Shown: positions 44,547-54,141, numbered from the stretch's first letter. The stretch is 64,000 bases of DNA from Pseudomonas sp. MWU15-20650 (GCF_023242475.1 NZ_JALJFG010000017.1:44303-108302); one strand, 5' to 3'. A program made the numbers and translations. The notes: a model not told the origin generated them from the sequence alone.

Positions 44547-45434
44547 TCAGCTCAATTGCGCTTCAGCCAGCGTGAGTGTGCGTGGGATCTGCAGCGCATC
44601 CCAGTGCTGGATGCCCCAATCCAGCAGTTCCCGTGGGCTGGCGTGAAGCAGCTCATCGCCCGGTTGCTGGCCGAGGGCACGCAATGCTCTTAACAGCAAA
44701 GGCGTGGCTTGGCCTTTCGTCAACGGCGGCGAGCGGTAGGATTTGCCCAACTTGTTACCGTCCGGCTGCACGATCAACGGCACATGCAGGTAGCGAGGCT
44801 GGCGCAAGCCCAGTAACTCTTGCAGATACAGTTGGCGTGGTGTGGAGTCCAGCAGGTCGGCGCCGCGCACGATATCGGTAACCCCTTGCCAGGCATCGTC
44901 GAGTACCACTGCCAATTGGTAGGCGTAGAGACCGTCGCGGCGGCGGATGATGAAGTCGCCTGAATCGCGGCCCAGATGCTGTCGGAACTCGCCCTGTACG
45001 CGGTCGGTAAAGTGGTATTCCAGCTCGGGTACGCGAAGACGGATGGCGGCGTCTTGCTGCGCATGTCCGGCGTTACGGCACAAGCCCGGGTAAATCCCGT
45101 TGTAGGGCTCCAGTTGCTTGCGCGAGCAGGTGCAGGCGTAGGCCAGGCCGTGGTTAAACAGGTCGTTCAGCACTTTGGCGTAGGCGTCATGCCGTTCGCT
45201 CTGCCTGACCAACTCCCCGTCCCATTCAAAGCCATAGCTTTCCAGGGCATGGAGGATCGCGGCCTGGGCGCCAGGTTCTTCACGGGGAGGGTCCAGGTCT
45301 TCCATGCGCATCAACCAACGGCCGTGGTGGGCGCGGGCATCGAGGTAGGAAGCGAGGGCGGCAACCAGGGAGCCGAAGTGCAAGTGGCCACTGGGTGTGG
45401 GGGCGAAACGCCCAATATAGGTAGAGGCTGTCAT
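44547..45434 (-). CDS. gluQ: Glutamyl-Q tRNA(Asp) synthetase
   Basis: GluQRS glutamylates the queuosine at position 34 of tRNA-Asp. It is a truncated GluRS paralogue without the anticodon-binding half. The 295-residue protein has the HIGH-type motif APTPSGHLHFGSL, zinc-ligand cysteines in ACTCSRK and PGLCRNAG, and the KMSKS-type loop NKLGKSY. The ATG at 45434 is the family start; the open frame extends 22 codons upstream across the dksA terminator. The dksA-gluQ pairing is conserved in proteobacteria. Confidence 0.95.
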   Translation of the reverse strand: MTASTYIGRFAPTPSGHLHFGSLVAALASYLDARAHHGRWLMRMEDLDPPREEPGAQAAILHALESYGFEWDGELVRQSERHDAYAKVLNDLFNHGLAYACTCSRKQLEPYNGIYPGLCRNAGHAQQDAAIRLRVPELEYHFTDRVQGEFRQHLGRDSGDFIIRRRDGLYAYQLAVVLDDAWQGVTDIVRGADLLDSTPRQLYLQELLGLRQPRYLHVPLIVQPDGNKLGKSYRSPPLTKGQATPLLLRALRALGQQPGDELLHASPRELLDWGIQHWDALQIPRTLTLAEAQLS

Positions 45435-45470
45435 GGGGCCGGATACTACTGCAAAACCGGCAAACGCCAG

Positions 45471-45501
45471 AAACAAAAATGGGGCGTCTGCACGCCCCAT
45501 T
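45471..45501 (-). terminator. Terminator of dksA
   Basis: On the - strand ATGGGGCG-tgcaga-CGCCCCAT is followed by TTTTGTTT. It lies between the dksA stop and the gluQ start. In E. coli a similar terminator limits read-through into the GluQRS gene. Confidence 0.85.
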
Positions 45502-45519
45502 CGTTCAGCTCGGCAAGGA

Positions 45520-45954
45520 TTACTTGCCGACCTGTTTTTCCTTGATTTCGGCCAAGGTCTTGCAGTCTACGCACAAGTCCGCAGTAGGGCGGGCTTCCAG
45601 GCGGCGAATACCGATCTCGACGCCGCAGGATTCGCACCAGCCATACTCTTCGTCTTCGATCAATTGCAGGGTCTTGTCGATTTTCTTGATCAGCTTGCGC
45701 TCGCGATCACGGGCACGCAGTTCGAGGGCGAATTCCTCTTCCTGGCTGGCACGGTCTGCCGGGTCAGGGAAGTTGGCTGCTTCGTCCTTCATATGGTCAA
45801 CCGTGCGGTCGACTTCCTGCATCAAGTCCTGCTTCCACTGCTTCAGGATTTTGGAGAAGTGCTCGCGCATGGGCTTGCCCATGTATTCCTCACCCTTCGA
45901 TTCAACGTAGGGTTGGAAGCCGCTGATGCTCTGTTGCTTTGCTTGGGTGGACAT
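45520..45954 (-). CDS. dksA: RNA polymerase-binding transcription factor DksA
   Basis: DksA enters the RNA polymerase secondary channel and, with ppGpp, controls rRNA and amino acid promoters. The 144-residue protein has the coiled coil with the tip motif DPADRASQEE and a four-cysteine zinc finger (CESCGVEIG...CVDCKTLAE). The ATG at 45954 has GAGGCGG seven bases upstream; a GTG at 45972 is in frame but overlaps that RBS. Confidence 0.97.
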   Translation of the reverse strand: MSTQAKQQSISGFQPYVESKGEEYMGKPMREHFSKILKQWKQDLMQEVDRTVDHMKDEAANFPDPADRASQEEEFALELRARDRERKLIKKIDKTLQLIEDEEYGWCESCGVEIGIRRLEARPTADLCVDCKTLAEIKEKQVGK

Positions 45955-46275
45955 GAATAGACCGCCTCTCACTCTTCTAATCCATTGCGCAGGATTGCAA
46001 CGTCACCGACACCTGCCGGCCCTGCGGCTGCAAGCGGGCGAACTTACCAGATAGATTCGGGGTGCGCCACTCCCGGTTGTCGAGGCCCATGATGACGGGG
46101 TTGCAAACAGCGGCAGCCCGCCATGGTTGGGTATGTCTTGCCTCGAATGTTGATTTTAGTCGTTTTACAAGCGCTTGCTGGGTTCCTCACGGGCGACCGA
46201 GCAGGCAATAGAGCATGTTTTACCGCGAGGGTTCGGTAGAATCCAGATTTTGTCCTCACCGTTTAAGGAAGGCTA
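45955..46275. other. Divergent dksA / aminotransferase intergenic region
   Basis: The 321 bases separate divergent genes and must hold promoters for both. AAGGAAGG before 46276 is the aminotransferase RBS. No repeat, operator or small gene could be supported. Confidence 0.5.
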
Positions 46276-47448
46276 ATGGCTCAGCCCTACAGTGCGCGCA
46301 GTCGCGCCATCGAACCTTTTCATGTCATGGCGTTGCTGGCGCGGGCTAATGAGCTGCAGGCTGCCGGCCATGATGTGATCCATTTGGAAATCGGCGAGCC
46401 GGACTTCACCACCGCCGAACCGATCATCCAGGCTGGCCAGGCCGCGTTGGCCAACGGCAAGACGCGCTACACCGCCGCCCGTGGGTTGCCGGAGTTGCGC
46501 GAGGCCATCAGCGGTTTCTACCAGCAACGTTACGGTTTGAACGTCGATCCGCAGCGAATCCTGATCACCCCGGGTGGCTCTGGTGCCTTGCTGCTGGCCA
46601 GCAGCTTGCTGGTCGATCCGGGCAAGCATTGGCTGCTGGCAGACCCGGGTTACCCCTGCAATCGTCATTTCCTGCGGCTGGTGGAAGGTGCGGCGCAGTT
46701 GGTGCCGGTCGGCCCGGAAGTCCGCTACCAGTTGACCGCCGATCTGGTCGCCAAGCATTGGGACCAGGACAGCGTAGGCGCGTTGGTCGCGTCGCCTGCC
46801 AACCCCACCGGTACCATTCTCACACGGGATGAATTGGCGGGATTGTCCAGTGCTATCAAGGTGCGTAACGGTCATTTGGTGGTGGATGAGATCTATCACG
46901 GCCTCACCTATGGCGCCGACGCTGCCAGCGTGCTGGAAGTCGACGATGACGCCTTTGTCCTGAATAGTTTTTCGAAGTATTTCGGCATGACCGGCTGGCG
47001 CCTGGGCTGGCTGGTGGCGCCACCTGATGCGGTCGGTGAGTTGGAGAAGTTGGCGCAAAATCTCTACATCAGTGCGCCGAGCATGGCTCAGTACGCCGCA
47101 TTGGCCTGTTTCACCCCGCAAACCCTGAGCATTCTGGAAGAGCGCCGCGCCGAGTTCGGCCGCCGTCGTGATTTCCTGCTGCCAGCATTGCGCGAGTTGG
47201 GGTTCGGTATCGCTGTCGAGCCGGAAGGGGCGTTCTACTTATATGCTGATATCAGCGCGTTCGGTGGTGATGCCTTCGCGTTTTGCCGTCACTTCCTCGA
47301 AACCGAACATGTGGCCTTTACGCCTGGGCTGGATTTCGGCCGTTATCAAGCGGGCCACCATGTGCGCTTTGCCTACACGCAAAACCTTGATCGACTACAA
47401 GAAGCGGTGGAGCGGATTGCTCGCGGCTTGCAGAGCTGGCAAGGCTGA
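46276..47448 (+). CDS. PLP-dependent aminotransferase, class I/II
   Basis: A 390-residue fold-type I aminotransferase. Visible are [13 protein letters not shown] near the N-terminus, the PLP-phosphate region [22 protein letters not shown], the Schiff-base lysine in [16 protein letters not shown], and the substrate-carboxylate arginine near [10 protein letters not shown]. The substrate cannot be read from sequence; aromatic, branched or aspartate-type amino acids are all possible. Its stop shares a base with the sfsA start (TGATG). Confidence 0.9.
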   Translation: MAQPYSARSRAIEPFHVMALLARANELQAAGHDVIHLEIGEPDFTTAEPIIQAGQAALANGKTRYTAARGLPELREAISGFYQQRYGLNVDPQRILITPGGSGALLLASSLLVDPGKHWLLADPGYPCNRHFLRLVEGAAQLVPVGPEVRYQLTADLVAKHWDQDSVGALVASPANPTGTILTRDELAGLSSAIKVRNGHLVVDEIYHGLTYGADAASVLEVDDDAFVLNSFSKYFGMTGWRLGWLVAPPDAVGELEKLAQNLYISAPSMAQYAALACFTPQTLSILEERRAEFGRRRDFLLPALRELGFGIAVEPEGAFYLYADISAFGGDAFAFCRHFLETEHVAFTPGLDFGRYQAGHHVRFAYTQNLDRLQEAVERIARGLQSWQG

Positions 47449-48161
47449 TGCGTTTTCATCCTCCCCTGGAAGCAGGGCGGCTGATTCGCCGCTACAAACG
47501 CTTTCTCACCGATATCGAAACCGTTACCGGCGAGTTACTCACTATTCACTGCCCGAACACGGGTTCGATGCTCAATTGCATGGTGGAGGGCGGCCAGGTC
47601 TGGTTCAGCCGTTCGGATGACCCCAAGCGCAAGTTGCCGGGTACTTGGGAAATCGCCGAGACGCCGCAGGGGCGGCTGGCGTGTGTCAACACGGCGCGCG
47701 CCAATCAGTTGGTCGAGGAAGCGTTGCATGCCGGGGTGATCGCTGAGCTCAACGGCTTTACAGCGTTGAAGCGTGAAGTGCCTTACGGCCAGGAGAAAAG
47801 CCGGATCGATTTTCGCCTGGATTACCCACAGGGGCTGGCCTATGTCGAGGTCAAAAGCGTCACTTTGGGCTTTGATGGCACCTCTGTGGCGGCTTTCCCC
47901 GATGCGGTGACCCAGCGCGGTGCCAAGCACCTGCGGGAGCTGGCCCACCTGGCTCGCGAAGGTGTGCGGGCGGTGCAGTTGTATTGTGTCAACCTGTCGG
48001 GAATCGATGCGGTTCGCCCAGCCGTGGAGATTGACGCCGGTTATGCCGCGGCGTTGCTTGAGGCCAAGGCTGCTGGTGTCGAGGTGTTGGCTTACGGTGT
48101 GCGGGTTACACCCGAAGAAATTTACGTCGAGCGCCGGTTGGATGTGCTGCTGGGCGACTAG
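47448..48161 (+). CDS. sfsA: SfsA family protein (DNA/RNA-binding nuclease-like)
   Basis: The 237-residue protein matches SfsA: N-terminal OB-like region with [11 protein letters not shown] and IHCPNTGSM, then the PD-(D/E)xK-like core with SRIDFRL and [11 protein letters not shown]. coli SfsA was found as a stimulator of maltose genes and binds DNA; its biochemical role is uncertain. It overlaps the aminotransferase stop and converges with the Rieske gene, overlapping it by four bases. Confidence 0.93.
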   Translation: MRFHPPLEAGRLIRRYKRFLTDIETVTGELLTIHCPNTGSMLNCMVEGGQVWFSRSDDPKRKLPGTWEIAETPQGRLACVNTARANQLVEEALHAGVIAELNGFTALKREVPYGQEKSRIDFRLDYPQGLAYVEVKSVTLGFDGTSVAAFPDAVTQRGAKHLRELAHLAREGVRAVQLYCVNLSGIDAVRPAVEIDAGYAAALLEAKAAGVEVLAYGVRVTPEEIYVERRLDVLLGD

Positions 48162-48475
48162 AGTGCTACCCAAAGGCCCTGTTCGTCTTCGCGGCCGGGC
48201 AGGGCGGTGAGGCTTTGGCCGGCGCATGGGCCGGCGATACATTCGCCGCTCTCGATCAGAAACAGCGCGCCATGGGTAGCGCATTGGATCAGGCTGGCGC
48301 TGGCGTCCAGGAAGTGATCGGGTTGCCATTCCAGTGGGATGCCACGATGAGGGCAGCGGTTGACATAGAAGTAGGCAATACCGTCCCGGCGCACGGCCAA
48401 CAGCTTGCAACCATTGATATCAAAACCGAGGCTGCTGTTGGGCCCTAGGGTATTGGAGGGGCAGAGAAACTTCAT
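48158..48475 (-). CDS. Small Rieske [2Fe-2S] protein
   Basis: A 105-residue stand-alone Rieske domain. The cluster ligands are in [10 protein letters not shown] (Cys, His) and CATHGALF (Cys, His) separated by 20 residues. Such proteins transfer electrons to oxygenases or act in nitrite-reductase-like complexes; no partner oxygenase is nearby. It diverges from the heme transporter operon, so the two may share a regulatory region. Confidence 0.9.
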   Translation of the reverse strand: MKFLCPSNTLGPNSSLGFDINGCKLLAVRRDGIAYFYVNRCPHRGIPLEWQPDHFLDASASLIQCATHGALFLIESGECIAGPCAGQSLTALPGREDEQGLWVAL

Positions 48476-48492
48476 TTCAATCCTTAAGTGCC

Positions 48493-48520
48493 TTGACGTT
48501 CAAATGCAAACAATTATCAA
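48493..48520 (+). promoter_or_regulatory. Candidate promoter of the heme transporter operon
   Basis: TTGACG, 16 bases, TATCAA lies 110 bases before the first transporter gene. The AT-rich stretch GCAAACAATTATCAAATGC over the -10 resembles a Fur box only weakly (about 10 of 19 positions). Iron control is therefore suggestive only. Confidence 0.35.
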
Positions 48521-48631
48521 ATGCTTGTTTCGCCCGTCAGCTGACTGGGTGCTCAATACGATGCCAAGCAGTGCTGATCTGTCACATCGATGAGTGCTTG
48601 AGAGGCCCTGCCCTAGGAAGGAAACCCTGTT

Positions 48632-49510
48632 ATGCGCCTGAGTACCAGCGCTATTGCGCTTGTTGTCGGACTGCTGGTCAACCACGGGGCTCAAGCCTCT
48701 GAACTGCCTCAACGCTGGGTCAGTGCCGGTGGGGCATTATCGGAGTGGGTGACGGCCTTGGGGGGAGAGTCGAAACTGGTGGGGGTCGACACCACCAGCC
48801 AGCATCCGCAGTCGCTCAAGGCGCTGCCGAGCATTGGCTATCAGCGGCAGCTGTCGGCTGAAGGCATTCTTAGTTTGCGCCCGCAAATCCTCGTGGGCAC
48901 TGAGGAAATGGGGCCGCCCCCAGTGCTGGCGCAGATTCGCAGTGCCGGCGTGGAGGTGGACATATTCTCGGCCGAGCCGAATTTACCGACTTTGAAAGGC
49001 AACCTTCTACACCTGGGCACGTTGCTGGGCAGCGAGGCCAAGGCTGGCGAGTTGTTTGCCGGATATGAGCAGGCGCTGGACCAGCAGAAAGCCTGGGTGG
49101 CCAAAGCGCAGGCGACGCAAAAGGCACCGGGTGTGTTGCTGTTGCTCGGCCATGCGGGTGGCAAGCCGTTGATCGCGGGCAAGGACACGGCGGCCGATTG
49201 GATAGTGCAGCAGGCGGGCGGGCATAACTTGGCGACCCACAATGGTTACAAGCCGTTTTCAGTGGAGTCACTCGCCGGGTTGAGTCCTGATGTGCTGGTG
49301 TTTGCTGATCGCGCCCTCAGTGGCGACGCGGCACGTGCGGCGCTGTTCAAGGAAAACCCGATCCTGGCGTCGACGCCTGCCGCCAAGGCGGGTCGCGTAT
49401 TTGAGCTGGACCCGACCCTTCTGGTCGGTGGGCTTGGGCCGCGTTTGCCACAAAGCCTGGCGAAGCTGGCTGCCGGGTTCTACCCCTCCCAGGCTAAATC
49501 TGCTCCATGA
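48632..49510 (+). CDS. hmuT: Heme ABC transporter, periplasmic binding protein
   Basis: The 292-residue protein has a signal peptide (about 1-23) and the type III solute-binding fold with a long backbone helix. Features: WVSAGGALSEWVTALG, VGVDTTSQHPQSL, and the heme-ligand-type Tyr region GYQRQLSAEGILSLRPQIL. HmuT/PhuT receives heme from a TonB receptor and passes it to the permease. It shares four bases with the permease gene (ATGA). The binding-protein-permease-ATPase order matches phuTUV. Confidence 0.88.
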   Translation: MRLSTSAIALVVGLLVNHGAQASELPQRWVSAGGALSEWVTALGGESKLVGVDTTSQHPQSLKALPSIGYQRQLSAEGILSLRPQILVGTEEMGPPPVLAQIRSAGVEVDIFSAEPNLPTLKGNLLHLGTLLGSEAKAGELFAGYEQALDQQKAWVAKAQATQKAPGVLLLLGHAGGKPLIAGKDTAADWIVQQAGGHNLATHNGYKPFSVESLAGLSPDVLVFADRALSGDAARAALFKENPILASTPAAKAGRVFELDPTLLVGGLGPRLPQSLAKLAAGFYPSQAKSAP

Positions 49511-50544
49511 CGACTTTGGTTAAACCGAAAACGCTGTTTATCGGACTGTCGCTGTTGTGTGTATTGGCGATCTGGCTCTCATTGGCGCTGGGCCCGGTCA
49601 GCCTGCCGTTGATGGACACGCTCAAGGCCGCTTTAAGGTTGATGGGGGTGCCGATTGAGGCGGCGGGTTTGGAGCAGGCTGAATTGATCCTGGGGCAGAT
49701 TCGCCTGCCACGCACTTTGTTGGGGTTGGCGGTCGGCGGTGTCCTGGCATTGTCGGGCGTGGCGATGCAGGGTCTGTTTCGCAACCCGCTGGCCGATCCT
49801 GGGTTGGTCGGGGTGTCCAGTGGTGCTGCGTTGGGGGCGGCCGTGGCGATTGTCGGCGGCTCATTTTTTGGCGGGCTGCCGGAGGCATTCGGGCCTTATC
49901 TATTGTCGCTGTGCGCATTTTTAGGTGGCTTGGGCGTCACGGCGCTGGTTTATCGGCTGGGGCGTCGCAATGGGCAGACCAATGTCGCGACGATGCTGCT
50001 CGCCGGTATCGCCCTTACGGCACTCGCTAGTTCGATGGTAGGACTGTTTACCTACCTGGCCGATGACGCCACCTTGCGCACCCTGACATTCTGGAACCTG
50101 GGTAGCCTCAATGGTGCGAGCTATTCGCGTTTGTGGCCCTTGCTGTTGGTGAGCGCGGGCGTGGCGCTGTGGTTGCCGCGTCGGGCGAAGGCCCTGAATG
50201 CGCTGTTGCTGGGGGAGTCCGAGGCCAATCATCTGGGCATTGAGGTTGAAGGGCTCAAGCGTGAGCTGGTCTTTTGCACGGCCTTAGGTGTTGGCGCGGC
50301 GGTGGCTGCGGCGGGAATGATTGGCTTTGTCGGATTGGTGGTGCCGCACTTGGTGCGGCTGCTGGCGGGGCCGGACCACAGGGTGTTGTTACCTGCCTCG
50401 GTGCTGGCGGGAGCGAGTTTGCTGTTGTTCGCAGACTTGGTGGCGCGCTTGGCGTTGGCGCCGGCGGAACTACCCATCGGTATCGTCACGGCGTTTATTG
50501 GCGCGCCATTTTTCCTCTATTTGTTACTGCGAGGGCGCGCCTGA
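49507..50544 (+). CDS. hmuU: Heme ABC transporter, permease (FecCD family)
   Basis: A 345-residue FecCD-family permease with about ten membrane helices. The conserved segments [40 protein letters not shown] and [17 protein letters not shown] are intact. It forms the inner-membrane channel with the HmuV dimer. The stop overlaps the hmuV start (TGATG). Confidence 0.92.
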   Translation: MTTLVKPKTLFIGLSLLCVLAIWLSLALGPVSLPLMDTLKAALRLMGVPIEAAGLEQAELILGQIRLPRTLLGLAVGGVLALSGVAMQGLFRNPLADPGLVGVSSGAALGAAVAIVGGSFFGGLPEAFGPYLLSLCAFLGGLGVTALVYRLGRRNGQTNVATMLLAGIALTALASSMVGLFTYLADDATLRTLTFWNLGSLNGASYSRLWPLLLVSAGVALWLPRRAKALNALLLGESEANHLGIEVEGLKRELVFCTALGVGAAVAAAGMIGFVGLVVPHLVRLLAGPDHRVLLPASVLAGASLLLFADLVARLALAPAELPIGIVTAFIGAPFFLYLLLRGRA

Positions 50545-51311
50545 TGCTGCGGGTGGAAGGGTTGCAAATCCGTCGCGGGCGTAAGACCGTGCTGGCGGAC
50601 ATTACCGTGGATCTGTTGCCAGGCGAGGTGCTGGGCGTGCTGGGGCCTAATGGTGCTGGCAAAAGTACCTTGCTTGGCGCGTTGTGCGGTGAATTGCCGC
50701 CCGATCAGGGCAACGTATGGCTGGATCAGCAAGAGTTGAAGCACTTGGGTGGGCCCCAACGAGCACGGCGTCTGGCGGTGTTGCCACAAACCTCAACCTT
50801 GGATTTTGCATTCCGTGTCGAAGAGGTCGTCGGTATGGGGCGCTTGCCCCATCAAACCGGACGCGTGCGTGACGATGAGATTATCAGCGCGGCGCTGCAA
50901 GCAGCCGATGTAGGGCATCTGAGTGGTCGTAGTTACCTGGCCTTGTCAGGTGGCGAGCGCCAACGTGTGCACCTGGCGCGAGTGCTGGCGCAGTTATGGC
51001 CGGGTGAGGCGGGGCAGACGTTGCTCTTGGATGAGCCGACATCGATGCTGGACCCTCTGCATCAACACACGACCTTGCAGGCGATCCGCAGCTTTGCCGA
51101 TCGAGGGGCTGCGGTGTTGGTGATCCTTCATGACTTGAACCTCGCGGCTCGTTACTGCGACCGGATCCTGCTGTTGGAAGGTGGGCGTCCTCATGCATTG
51201 GATACCCCTTCAAAGGTACTGCAGCCTGAGCCGCTCAAGGCGGTCTTTGGTTTGGATGTGCTGGTGCAGCCGCATCCGGAGCGTGGTCATCCGCTGATCA
51301 TTGCACGCTGA
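50544..51311 (+). CDS. hmuV: Heme ABC transporter, ATP-binding protein
   Basis: The 255-residue ATPase has Walker [13 protein letters not shown], the Q-loop LPQTSTLDF, signature [15 protein letters not shown] and Walker [12 protein letters not shown] followed by the H-loop [12 protein letters not shown]. The frame runs on upstream inside hmuU; the ATG at 50544 is the right start. The prrF sRNA terminator lies 18 bases after the stop on the opposite strand. Confidence 0.93.
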   Translation: MLRVEGLQIRRGRKTVLADITVDLLPGEVLGVLGPNGAGKSTLLGALCGELPPDQGNVWLDQQELKHLGGPQRARRLAVLPQTSTLDFAFRVEEVVGMGRLPHQTGRVRDDEIISAALQAADVGHLSGRSYLALSGGERQRVHLARVLAQLWPGEAGQTLLLDEPTSMLDPLHQHTTLQAIRSFADRGAAVLVILHDLNLAARYCDRILLLEGGRPHALDTPSKVLQPEPLKAVFGLDVLVQPHPERGHPLIIAR

Positions 51312-51328
51312 GCCATTTATTTGCAGAT

Positions 51329-51441
51329 AAAAAAAGACCCGGCAAGAGCCGGGTCAAATAACCGTGATTAGCCTGATGAGGAGATAATCTGAGAGTCCGA
51401 ACCAATGGTCTTTCAGTTATCGGCTGATCTCGCGATCAGTT
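51329..51441 (-). ncRNA. prrF: PrrF iron-responsive small RNA
   Basis: PrrF RNAs are made under iron starvation and silence mRNAs for iron-rich proteins (sodB, sdh, acnB), like RyhB in enterics. On the - strand the sequence begins AACTGATCGCGAGATCAGCC, contains the conserved pairing region GACTCTCAGATTATCTCCTC and ends with the terminator GACCCGGC-tctt-GCCGGGTC-TTTTTTT. The length is about 113 nt. P. aeruginosa has two tandem copies next to phu; here one copy lies next to the transporter genes. Confidence 0.95.
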
Positions 51442-51442
51442 G

Positions 51443-51475
51443 TGATAATCATAACGATTCTCATTTGAGAGTCAA
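51443..51475 (-). promoter_or_regulatory. prrF promoter with Fur box
   Basis: On the - strand TTGACT (51470-51475), 16 bases, TATGAT (51448-51453) predicts a start at 51441. Overlapping it, GATAATCATAACGATTCTC on the + strand (51444-51462) matches the 19-bp Fur consensus at about 15 positions. This gives iron repression by direct occlusion of the promoter. Confidence 0.88.
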
Positions 51476-51554
51476 CACTTGTTTTAGGACACTCTTCAAA
51501 TTTCCTCAGTCACGTCTTTGTAGTGCCCGTAAACATTGGGTCTTATCGCCAGAT

Positions 51555-51827
51555 CTAATTCTTCTGCCGCGCTGAAATGGCCTCCAACTGGCGGTTCAGC
51601 GCCTCCTTGCGCTCCGTAGGAATGTCGTTCCAGTGAACATCCATCAATGCGCCTTCAATGGCATACAGCAGTACTTTCGATGCTCGAAACCCGCGAGTTC
51701 GCACGGCTCGGTAGGCATCGACCGCCCCCAGCCGGCGCAAGTCGGACGCGCTGTGGATGCCCACCGCGTGCAGCCACTGCGCCGACGTCTTGCCAAGGTT
51801 TTTCAGGTGTTGCAGCTCATCGTTCAT
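51555..51827 (-). CDS. TfoX C-terminal domain protein
   Basis: The 90-residue protein is one TfoX C-terminal-type helical domain: NDELQHLKNLGKTSAQWLHAVGI followed by LRRLGAVDAYRAV, a helix-hairpin-helix-like pattern. Full TfoX/Sxy has an additional N-terminal domain and controls competence in other bacteria; this stand-alone form has no known role. The ATG at 51827 has a near-perfect AAGGAGG upstream. The frame is open for 17 more codons upstream. Confidence 0.85.
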   Translation of the reverse strand: MNDELQHLKNLGKTSAQWLHAVGIHSASDLRRLGAVDAYRAVRTRGFRASKVLLYAIEGALMDVHWNDIPTERKEALNRQLEAISARQKN

Positions 51828-52029
51828 CAAGCCTCCTTGCGACGGCCGAATGGTGCGGTGGGTATCGTGACCAGGCAAGCCTGAAAAAGAGTGTAGCGCT
51901 CAGTAGGAAAAGCGTGGTTCTTTGGCCAGGAACGGCTGAAAAGCTTATAAGAATGACGTCATCGGTTTAACGACATATAGGCGAAGCACCCGGTACGCTT
52001 AAGGCGTAGCCGGGGCTCAAGGTGCAGGG

Positions 52030-52374
52030 TTATTTGGTGCGGTAGCGCAGGCGCGTACCGAAGTTGACCGACATCAGGATCTCGTCGGCGGTCAGTTCGG
52101 GTGGGAAGTAAGTGCCAGAGATCTGCGCGTGGGCGAGGCTGGCGCCTTCCAGTGAGCTGTCGCGTAAATCCAGGCCGCGCAGGTCGGCAGAACGGAAATA
52201 GGCGTCAGTGAAGTCAATGCCCGTGGCGTTCAAGTCACGTAGATCCAACCCTCGAAAGTCGCCACTGCGCATGTCGATAACGCCGTCTTTAGGGCGTTCC
52301 TGGTTGAACCCGCGGATGTCGTCCTTGTGCAGGAGCGCGTAGAGCGGGGTATCAAGAAGCTTGGGCTGACTCAT
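52030..52374 (-). CDS. Pentapeptide-repeat protein
   Basis: A 114-residue protein. The middle (about 35-85) has pentapeptide repeats of A(D/N)Lxx type: GDFRG LDLRD LNATG IDFTD AYFRS ADLRG LDLRD. They would form a short right-handed quadrilateral helix. The flanks are not repetitive. It is too short for a Qnr-like DNA mimic; function unknown. Homologues sit at the same place near mrcB in other pseudomonads. Confidence 0.85.
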   Translation of the reverse strand: MSQPKLLDTPLYALLHKDDIRGFNQERPKDGVIDMRSGDFRGLDLRDLNATGIDFTDAYFRSADLRGLDLRDSSLEGASLAHAQISGTYFPPELTADEILMSVNFGTRLRYRTK

Positions 52375-52466
52375 AATGGCGACTCCTGTTGGAATTATGA
52401 CGCCATTATAGTGCCACTATTCTTGGGTCGCGCGCCCAACCAGACGACACGACCAAGAAATATTTC

Positions 52467-54023
52467 TTACAGGCCGGGTAGGCGTTGGCGAATCTGCGCG
52501 ACCAGGGTGTCGAGCGTCCCGCTTTCATTGGTTTCCACGCGTTTGCTCAGCAGCAGCTCTTCGGCGGTCAGTGAATCACGATTGGCTTGTTGCTCTTCGA
52601 TTACGGCGAGTGTTGCGTCGGACGGATCGTCTTTACCTGTCTGACGTTGTGCCAGCCAACTGGCGATGACGGCTTGAGGCGCGTTGCAGTCGAGGATCAG
52701 GAACGGCGCGCCTGTAGCTTCGGCGACCTGGGCTGCCGCGTCGCGCTGTTCGCGTTTCAAGAAGGTGGCATCCAGCACCACCGGGTAGCCGGCACGCAGC
52801 ACAGTCTCGGCAATTTCGTTCAATCGTGCGTAGGTCGCGGCGCTGGCATCATGACTATAGATACCTGCCTGTGGCGTGTTCTCTACGTGCTGTTCGCCAA
52901 ACAAGCGCTTGCGCTCCACATCCGAACGCAGTCGAACAGCGCCCAAGGCTTCTACCAGGCGCATGGCCACATGGCTTTTGCCTACGGCTGAAACACCATG
53001 GGTAATCGCCAGGAAACGCGACGGAATGGTGCTGTAGCTTTCCGCCAGGTTGGCGTAATTGCGGTACTGGCGCAGGGTAGTGGCGCGTTGCACTGGGCTC
53101 GCCTCGCTCGGCAGGCTGAAAAGCGCCACCTTCGCTCGGACTAGCGCACGGTAGGCTTTATAGAAGTTCAGCACTTCCAGGCCCTGATAGTCGCCGGTCA
53201 GTTCCAGGTACTGGCTGATAAAGCGGCGTGCAAGGCATTTCAGGCCGCGATCTTCCAGGTCCATAGCCAGGAAGCCGGTATCTGCGTACACGTCGGTGAA
53301 GCGAAAAGGCTCGTTGAACTCGATGCAGTCGAAGATCACTACGCGGCCATCAATCAGGGTGGCGTTGCCCAGGTGGATATCACCGTGGCATTCACGGGTA
53401 AACCCATTGAGCTTGCGCTGCTCCAGCAGCGGCTTGAGGCGTTCGAAGCTGCTTTCGGCCCAGGCTTGCAAGGCTTCAAGTTGTACCAGGTCAGCCTTGT
53501 CGCTGAGGAATGGGCGAATCTGATCGAAGTTCTGCCGTACCGGCGCCATCACCTCTTCCGGGGTGCCCGCCGGGTGAGCCTGGGGGACTTTCGGGGCGGT
53601 GAGGTGGAAATGGGCGATCTGCTTGGCCATTTCATCGATGTGCGCGCTGGTCAGTTCGCCGTTGGCTTGCAAGGTGCTGAGCATTTGGCTTTGCGGGAAC
53701 TGGCGCATTTTCAGCGCGTATTCGATGACCGGGCCGTCGCCACCCAATTGCGGCGCTTCGGCAGTGCCGGTGATTGGCAACACTTCAAGATACAAATCTT
53801 CGGTCAGGCGCTGGTTGAGGCGTAGTTCTTCGCGGCAGAAATGGCCACGATCATTCAGGTTGGTGAAGTCCAGAAAACCGAAGTTCATCGGTTTCTTCAA
53901 TTTATAAGCGTAGGGGCCCGTCAGGATGACCCAGGAAATATGGGTCTCGATGACTTGAAACGCTTCAACCGGATGAGGGTACAAAGCCGGGTTTTGCAGG
54001 GCGGCAATCAGGGACTGGCTCAC
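52467..54023 (-). CDS. Fused APH-like kinase and P-loop ATPase
   Basis: The 518-residue protein has two parts. Residues 1-330 resemble aminoglycoside/choline phosphotransferases, with the catalytic loop CHGDIHLGNATLIDG and IFDCIEFNEPFRFTDVYADT. Residues 335-500 are a zeta-toxin/AAA-like kinase with Walker A GVSAVGKSHVAMRL and VVLDATFLKREQRD. Both catalytic loops look intact. Substrate unknown; despite domain names it is probably not a resistance gene. The start is GTG, divergent from mrcB. Confidence 0.82.
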   Translation of the reverse strand: MSQSLIAALQNPALYPHPVEAFQVIETHISWVILTGPYAYKLKKPMNFGFLDFTNLNDRGHFCREELRLNQRLTEDLYLEVLPITGTAEAPQLGGDGPVIEYALKMRQFPQSQMLSTLQANGELTSAHIDEMAKQIAHFHLTAPKVPQAHPAGTPEEVMAPVRQNFDQIRPFLSDKADLVQLEALQAWAESSFERLKPLLEQRKLNGFTRECHGDIHLGNATLIDGRVVIFDCIEFNEPFRFTDVYADTGFLAMDLEDRGLKCLARRFISQYLELTGDYQGLEVLNFYKAYRALVRAKVALFSLPSEASPVQRATTLRQYRNYANLAESYSTIPSRFLAITHGVSAVGKSHVAMRLVEALGAVRLRSDVERKRLFGEQHVENTPQAGIYSHDASAATYARLNEIAETVLRAGYPVVLDATFLKREQRDAAAQVAEATGAPFLILDCNAPQAVIASWLAQRQTGKDDPSDATLAVIEEQQANRDSLTAEELLLSKRVETNESGTLDTLVAQIRQRLPGL

Positions 54024-54141
54024 GGGCGATCCTTCAAAGTCTGGGGGAAATCATGACGGGCATTATGGCTGCTGACGCCTGCTGTGCAAACCGCTGTCCG
54101 GCTCATGTTGATCATCAATAAAGTGCGTATAATCCGCCGCC

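Noticed and set aside
48482..48530. Strong Fur box before the heme transporter
   Set aside because: Only about 10 of 19 positions match; kept as a weak promoter note rather than an operator.
51980..52015. Terminator between the pentapeptide and TfoX-like genes
   Set aside because: The CCGGTACGC/GCGTAGCCGG hairpin is bulged and has no T-tract on either strand.
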